Shown here: positions 60,099 to 64,000 of the stretch, one piece after another
Numbering within the stretch: position 1 is the first letter of the stretch
Layout: each line of letters opens with the position of its first letter
NCBI RefSeq assembly: GCF_030433895.1
Contig: NZ_JARUXE010000002.1
Span: 117,964-181,963 of the forward strand
Direction: 5' to 3'
Source: Arthrobacter sp. PsM3
Lineage (GTDB): Bacteria; Actinomycetota; Actinomycetes; Actinomycetales; Micrococcaceae
DNA: 64,000 nucleotides
The notes under the pieces: generated by a model
What the model was told of the DNA's origin: nothing
The model's database searches: none
The model's input: only the letters and a program-made list of their open reading frames with translations
Program-made: the position numbers and the translations under genes

Positions 60099-60364
60099 GG
60101 CTCTATTGTGCGCTCCGGCGCAACACCACTGCCTCCACGGAACTCTCCACCGACTTGACGAATCGCGAGATGATATCCGGATCCCTGACAAGCGGTATGT
60201 AATACTGCAGGCAACACAGCGTTAACAGGCGACGAAGCCTTGGACAACAAAGCTCCCTCGGGGTCTTGTGCGGGGTTCTGCCCACCAACCATGTGGTGAA
60301 GTGATAGCAAGGTATCCCCGCCCACCCGTCTGCCACCGCAGGCAAGGACCCGTTAGAGACCTGA
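60099..60364. other. Intergenic region upstream of the sugar transporter
   Basis: No gene is supported. It lies between the divergent peptidase and transporter genes and should contain promoters for both. I saw no convincing -35/-10 pair or repressor palindrome. Confidence 0.35.
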
Positions 60365-61315
60365 ATGACGCGACAATTGACCGACCGGCCCCGCGCCGCC
60401 GTCGAGACCAAACCGGCCGCGACCCCGCGACGCCGCTGGTCCCCCAGAGCCCGCCGGGACTTCTTTGTCTTCCTGGCCCTGGCCCTGCCCAACCTTCTCC
60501 TGATTGCGGTTTTCACCTATCTTCCGCTCTTCAACAACATCTACTACTCCACCCTCGACTGGACCCTGGGCTCGGCCTCGGCCACGGTGGTGGGCCTGGA
60601 CAACTACGTCACGTTCTTCACCAGCACGGACGCCACCAAGGTCCTGGGCACCACCGCCGTGTTCACCCTCATCACGGTTGGCGGTTCCATGCTGCTTGGC
60701 CTGCTGGTGGCCCTTGCCCTGAACTCCAAAATCCGCGGCACAACCTTCGCGCGCTCAGCCGTCTTCGCCCCGTACGTACTCAGCGGTGTCGGCGTCGGCC
60801 TCGTCTGGCTGTTCATTTTCGATCCCGGCTACGGCGTGCTGGCCTGGCTGCTGCGCGGCATCGGCCAGCAGAGCCCGCAGTGGATCAATGATCCGCAGTT
60901 GTCCCTGGTCATGGTCATCATCGTCTACGTCTGGAAAAACCTGGGCTACTGCGCGGTCGTCTATCTGGCCGGGCTGCAGTCGCTGCCACAGGATGTCATG
61001 GAGGCCGCGTCACTCGATGGCGCCAACGGCTTCCGGCGCTTCCTGAGCATGTCCCTGCCGCTGCTCTCCCCCACCACGTTCTTCCTGCTCATCACCACGA
61101 TGCTGAGCTCGCTGCAGGCCTTCGACCTGATCCGGATCATGACCCCGCTGGGCAACGGCACCAGCACGCTGATCTACGAGGCCTACCTCCAGGCCTTCGG
61201 GGCATTCAACCGGGCGGGCTACTCGGCCGCGATCTCAGTGGTTCTGTTCGCCATCCTGCTCATCATCACCCTGCTGCAGTTGCGGTTCGTCGAACGGAAG
61301 GTGCACTACTCGTGA
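60365..61315 (+). CDS. Carbohydrate ABC transporter permease (MalF/UgpA-like)
   Basis: A 316-residue inner-membrane protein with six predicted helices, the first being FFVFLALALPNLLLIAVFTY. The ATPase-contact (EAA) loop is EAASLDGANGFRRFLSMSLP, and the family segment DWTLGSASATVVGLDNYVTF precedes the second helix. It heads a three-gene unit and overlaps the next permease by GTGA. Confidence 0.93.
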   Translation: MTRQLTDRPRAAVETKPAATPRRRWSPRARRDFFVFLALALPNLLLIAVFTYLPLFNNIYYSTLDWTLGSASATVVGLDNYVTFFTSTDATKVLGTTAVFTLITVGGSMLLGLLVALALNSKIRGTTFARSAVFAPYVLSGVGVGLVWLFIFDPGYGVLAWLLRGIGQQSPQWINDPQLSLVMVIIVYVWKNLGYCAVVYLAGLQSLPQDVMEAASLDGANGFRRFLSMSLPLLSPTTFFLLITTMLSSLQAFDLIRIMTPLGNGTSTLIYEAYLQAFGAFNRAGYSAAISVVLFAILLIITLLQLRFVERKVHYS

Positions 61316-62247
61316 GCACGCTGTCCCCCGTCAGCCCTGACCCTGCCGCCGATTCACCCGCTGCCGCTCCCGACGCCGGCCCGGAGATCCCGCTGCAGCG
61401 TCACCGGCCCTTCTCCCGGGCAAACCTGGCCCAGACGATTGGCGGCGGCTACCTTCCGCTGGTCCTGGCCACCCTGGTGGTTTTCCTGCCCCTGCTGTGG
61501 ATGGTTCTAAGTTCCCTCAAACAGCCCGGCGAGATCATCACGATGGACCTGAAGATCCTGCCGCAGAGCCTGAACCTCGAAAACTACAACATCGCCATGA
61601 CGACCGTGCCGTTCACCCAGTTCTTCGTGAACAGCCTGATCGTCACCAGCGTGGGCGCCACCATCAAGGTCCTCCTGGCCATCCTGACCGCCTACGCCCT
61701 GGTCTTTGTCCGCTTCCCCTACAAGAACGCCATCTTTGTGCTGATCCTCGTGGCCCTGATGGTCCCGCCCCAGGTTTCCATCCTGCCCAACTACATCCTG
61801 ATCGCGGGCATGGGCGGCAAGAACACCCTGTGGGGCATCATCCTCCCGGGCCTGGGCACCGCGTTCGGCACCTTCCTGCTGCGCCAGCACTTCATGACGC
61901 TTCCCGCCTCCATCCTCGAATCGGCCGAGATCGACGGCGCCGGCCACTGGCGCCGCCTCTGGCAGATCGTGGCGCCGGTCTCCGGCCCCTCCATCGCCAC
62001 GGTGGCACTCGTCGTCGTCGTAAGCGAATGGAACGACTACATCTGGCCGCTCATCATCACCGACCGCCCCGAGACGATGACGCTGCCGGTGGGCCTGACG
62101 CTGCTGCAGAACTCTGAAGGCAACGGCTCCGGCTGGGGCATCCTGATGGCCGGTGCCGTGCTCGTGATCTTCCCCATCCTGCTGGTCTTCGCAGCCCTGC
62201 AGCGTTACATCGTGGCCGGGCTCACCCAGGGCAGCGTCACCGGGTGA
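61312..62247 (+). CDS. Carbohydrate ABC transporter permease (MalG/UgpE-like)
   Basis: A 311-residue partner permease. After a ~40-residue Pro/Ala-rich leader it has helices beginning YLPLVLATLVVFLPLLWMVL. The EAA loop is ESAEIDGAGHWRRLWQIVAP. The GTG start overlaps the first permease stop. No ATPase gene is in the window, so the importer may share a multifunctional MsiK-type ATPase encoded elsewhere or have one beyond the right edge. Confidence 0.93.
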   Translation: MSTLSPVSPDPAADSPAAAPDAGPEIPLQRHRPFSRANLAQTIGGGYLPLVLATLVVFLPLLWMVLSSLKQPGEIITMDLKILPQSLNLENYNIAMTTVPFTQFFVNSLIVTSVGATIKVLLAILTAYALVFVRFPYKNAIFVLILVALMVPPQVSILPNYILIAGMGGKNTLWGIILPGLGTAFGTFLLRQHFMTLPASILESAEIDGAGHWRRLWQIVAPVSGPSIATVALVVVVSEWNDYIWPLIITDRPETMTLPVGLTLLQNSEGNGSGWGILMAGAVLVIFPILLVFAALQRYIVAGLTQGSVTG

Positions 62248-62330
62248 CCCTGCCGTCTGTCCCACTTCACCCGCATTCGTTCGACGCAAGACAGCCAATC
62301 AACGAGTCAGCATCATCGAGAGGATCCACC

Positions 62331-63677
62331 ATGGCATTGAACCTTGACCGGAGGCATTTCCTGGGACTGGCAGGTGCCGGCGCCGGCGCCGCCGCCCTGT
62401 CTGCCTGCGGAGGCCCGTCCACCGCAGGTCCGGCGGCCCCAACCGCGGCCGCCGACATCGACTTCAGCGGGGTCAAGCCCGCGGCCTCGTTCGATTTTTG
62501 GTCCAACCACCCGGGCAAGTCCCAGGACGTGGAGAAGGCCATCATCGATCAGTTCCAAGCCAAGTTCCCGGACATCAAGGTCAACCTGGTCACCGCCGGG
62601 GCCAACTACGAGGAAATCGCCCAGAAGTTCCAGACCTCGCAGGCCGCAAAATCCGGCCTCCCGGGCCTCGTGGTCCTCTCCGACGTCTGGTGGTTCCGGT
62701 ACTACTCCAACGGCAACATCATCGCCCTCGACAGCGCGATCAAGCAGCTGGACATCAAGGTGGATGACTTCCAGAAGTCCCTCGTTGCCGATTACAAGTA
62801 CGCGGACAAGCAGTGGGCGCTCCCCTACGGCCGCTCAACACCGCTTTTCTACTACAACAGGGACCACTTCAAGGCCGCTGGGCTGCCGGACCGCGCACCG
62901 AAGACCTGGCAGGAGTTTGCCGAGTGGGCACCGAAGCTGAAGGCAACCTCCGGCGCCCAGTACGCCTACATCTACCCGGCACTGGCCGGTTACGCCGGCT
63001 GGACGCTGCAGAACAACCTGTGGGGCTGGGGCGGCAGCTGGTCCAACGAGTGGACCGTCAACTGCGACTCCGCCGAGTCGGTCGCCGCACTGCAGTGGGC
63101 GCAGGACTCCATCTTCAAGGACAAGTGGGCCGGGGTCTCGTCCAAGGAAGCCGCCGATGACTTCGCCGCCGGCATCACCTCCTCCACGATCTCCTCCACG
63201 GGGTCGTTGCTGGGCGTGCTGAAGTCCGCGACGTTCAACGTGGGCGTCGGCTACCTGCCGGGCGGTCCGAAGAACGAAAGCCCGGTGTGCCCCACCGGCG
63301 GCGCAGGACTGGGCATCCCCAGCGGGGTCAGCAAGGAGGTCCAGCTCGCGGCCGCCACCTTCCTGAAGTTCATGACGGAGCCGGAAAACACCGTGCAGTT
63401 CTCCGCCGCGACCGGCTACATGCCCACCCGCACCTCGGCCGACATGACCGCAGTGCTGGCCGCCACCCCGCAGATCAAGACCGCCATGGACCAGCTCACC
63501 GTGACCCGCGTGCAGGACAATGCCCGGGTGTTCCTGCCGGGCGCGGACCAGGAGATGGCCAAGTCCGCCGCGGCCATCCTCACCCAGCAGGGCGACGTCA
63601 AGGCCACCATGACGGCGCTCAAGGCCACCTTGGAAGGCATCTACACCAAGGACGTCAAGCCCAAGCTCAAGAGCTGA
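62331..63677 (+). CDS. Sugar ABC transporter substrate-binding lipoprotein (Tat signal)
   Basis: A 448-residue extracellular binding protein. The N-terminus has RRHFLGLAGAGAGAAALSAC, a twin-arginine signal ending in a lipobox with Cys26. The mature part starts with FDFWSNHPGKSQDVEKAI, typical of UgpB/MalE-like proteins. Aromatic residues around VWWFRYYSNGN and LPYGRSTPLFYYN fit a sugar or glycerophosphodiester site. The ATG at 62331 has GAGAGGA upstream; a start inside the permease overlap is less likely. It is the last gene of the unit, followed by a strong terminator. Confidence 0.92.
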   Translation: MALNLDRRHFLGLAGAGAGAAALSACGGPSTAGPAAPTAAADIDFSGVKPAASFDFWSNHPGKSQDVEKAIIDQFQAKFPDIKVNLVTAGANYEEIAQKFQTSQAAKSGLPGLVVLSDVWWFRYYSNGNIIALDSAIKQLDIKVDDFQKSLVADYKYADKQWALPYGRSTPLFYYNRDHFKAAGLPDRAPKTWQEFAEWAPKLKATSGAQYAYIYPALAGYAGWTLQNNLWGWGGSWSNEWTVNCDSAESVAALQWAQDSIFKDKWAGVSSKEAADDFAAGITSSTISSTGSLLGVLKSATFNVGVGYLPGGPKNESPVCPTGGAGLGIPSGVSKEVQLAAATFLKFMTEPENTVQFSAATGYMPTRTSADMTAVLAATPQIKTAMDQLTVTRVQDNARVFLPGADQEMAKSAAAILTQQGDVKATMTALKATLEGIYTKDVKPKLKS

Positions 63678-63705
63678 CGCGGCCCAACGTCCTCTCCGCC
63701 ACGAC

Positions 63706-63747
63706 GAATCCCTGGCGATGCTGGTATTCCAGCATCGCCAGGGATTC
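63706..63747 (+). terminator. Strong hairpin terminator after the transporter
   Basis: Perfect 19-bp stem (63706-63724 with 63729-63747), a 4-base loop, then TTT. It lies 28 bases after the binding-protein stop. Confidence 0.85.
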
Positions 63748-64000
63748 TTTGCGTCCGGAGCAATCCTGCGCGTCGCCATGGCGCGTCGCAACAGGCGCCG
63801 GCGCGGGTCTCAGGCCCGGCGGCGCGGCGCCTGCGCGTCGCCAGCGATCGTGCGCGTCTCGGGAGAACATGCGCTTCGCCGGCGACTATGCCCATCGCCA
63901 CGGGCCGGCGGTCGGGGAATCGGGACGGGCACGACACCGAGCGGGGGGCCAGTCACGCGGCTCCAAAATCCTTCCGACACGACGAATTCCTCACGCTGCT
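63748..64000. repeat. Repeat-rich non-coding end of the window
   Basis: No coding frame is supported in the last ~250 bases. CGCGTCGC occurs three times (near 63770, 63783 and 63833). An imperfect inverted repeat (AGGCGCC...GGCGCCT) lies around 63794-63832. The last bases (ACGACGAATTCCTCACGCTGCT, from 63979 on) resemble the left arm of the terminator at 63701, suggesting a second copy of that element is cut by the window edge. Confidence 0.5.

Noticed and set aside
63641..63937. Minus-strand frame at the right end
   Set aside because: It runs through a perfect hairpin and repeat-rich DNA, is Arg/Ala-rich, and has no ribosome site or family resemblance.

Overview
The window is high-GC, densely coding DNA from a Gram-positive actinobacterium, most likely a member of the Micrococcaceae close to Arthrobacter/Pseudarthrobacter. 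The evidence is mycothiol-pathway genes (mshA and an actinobacterial-type ino1), a CIRCE-controlled groES-groEL pair, an L17 protein with the C-terminal extension known in this group, frequent GTG/TTG starts and many GTGA/ATGA overlaps. No rRNA, tRNA, CRISPR array, prophage or recognisable transposase was seen.

Layout. 1-7.1 kb: an unidentified partial gene, an ABC exporter, guaB, a membrane acyltransferase fused to an SGNH esterase, and a DUF389 membrane protein. 7.2-9.4 kb: groEL and groES (minus strand) behind two CIRCE operators. 9.4-13.4 kb: a small membrane protein, a THUMP-like methyltransferase, a shikimate dehydrogenase-like enzyme and a YbdK-type carboxylate-amine ligase. 13.4-17.8 kb: the translationally coupled operon alr-tsaE-tsaB-rimI-tsaD (D-alanine supply, t6A tRNA modification, N-terminal acetylation). 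17.9-34.3 kb: an accessory metabolic block with a sugar kinase, a GH4 glycosidase, a GNAT enzyme, mshA, fhs, a broken DUF559 endonuclease-like gene between two related palindromes, ino1, and the glgX-treY-treZ-aldo/keto reductase cluster that makes trehalose from glycogen. 34.4-43.3 kb: cell-wall and cofactor genes (nnrD, acpS, glmS, coaA, a D,D-carboxypeptidase-like lipoprotein, mscL, glmM) and rplM-rpsI.

43.6-52.1 kb is a Tad (Flp-type) pilus locus in order: prepilin peptidase, Flp pilin, CpaB, CpaE/TadZ, CpaF/TadA, TadB, TadC, TadE and a TadG-like protein with a von Willebrand A domain. It is followed by an Hpt-like protein without the phospho-accepting histidine, an OmpR-type response regulator and a soluble histidine kinase. 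54.7-58.9 kb is the end of the ribosomal superoperon (infA, rpmJ, rpsM, rpsK, rpoA, rplQ, truA). After a P1-family peptidase, 60.4-63.7 kb holds a carbohydrate ABC importer (two permeases and a Tat lipoprotein binding protein, no ATPase in view), and the last ~320 bases are repeat-rich non-coding DNA.

The observations most worth following are the palindrome pair around the DUF559 pseudogene, the 15-base minisatellite inside tsaD, the degenerate Hpt protein beside a complete two-component pair, and several extragenic palindromes that look like members of repeat families. All function calls rest on reading motifs and protein character by eye; no database search was run.
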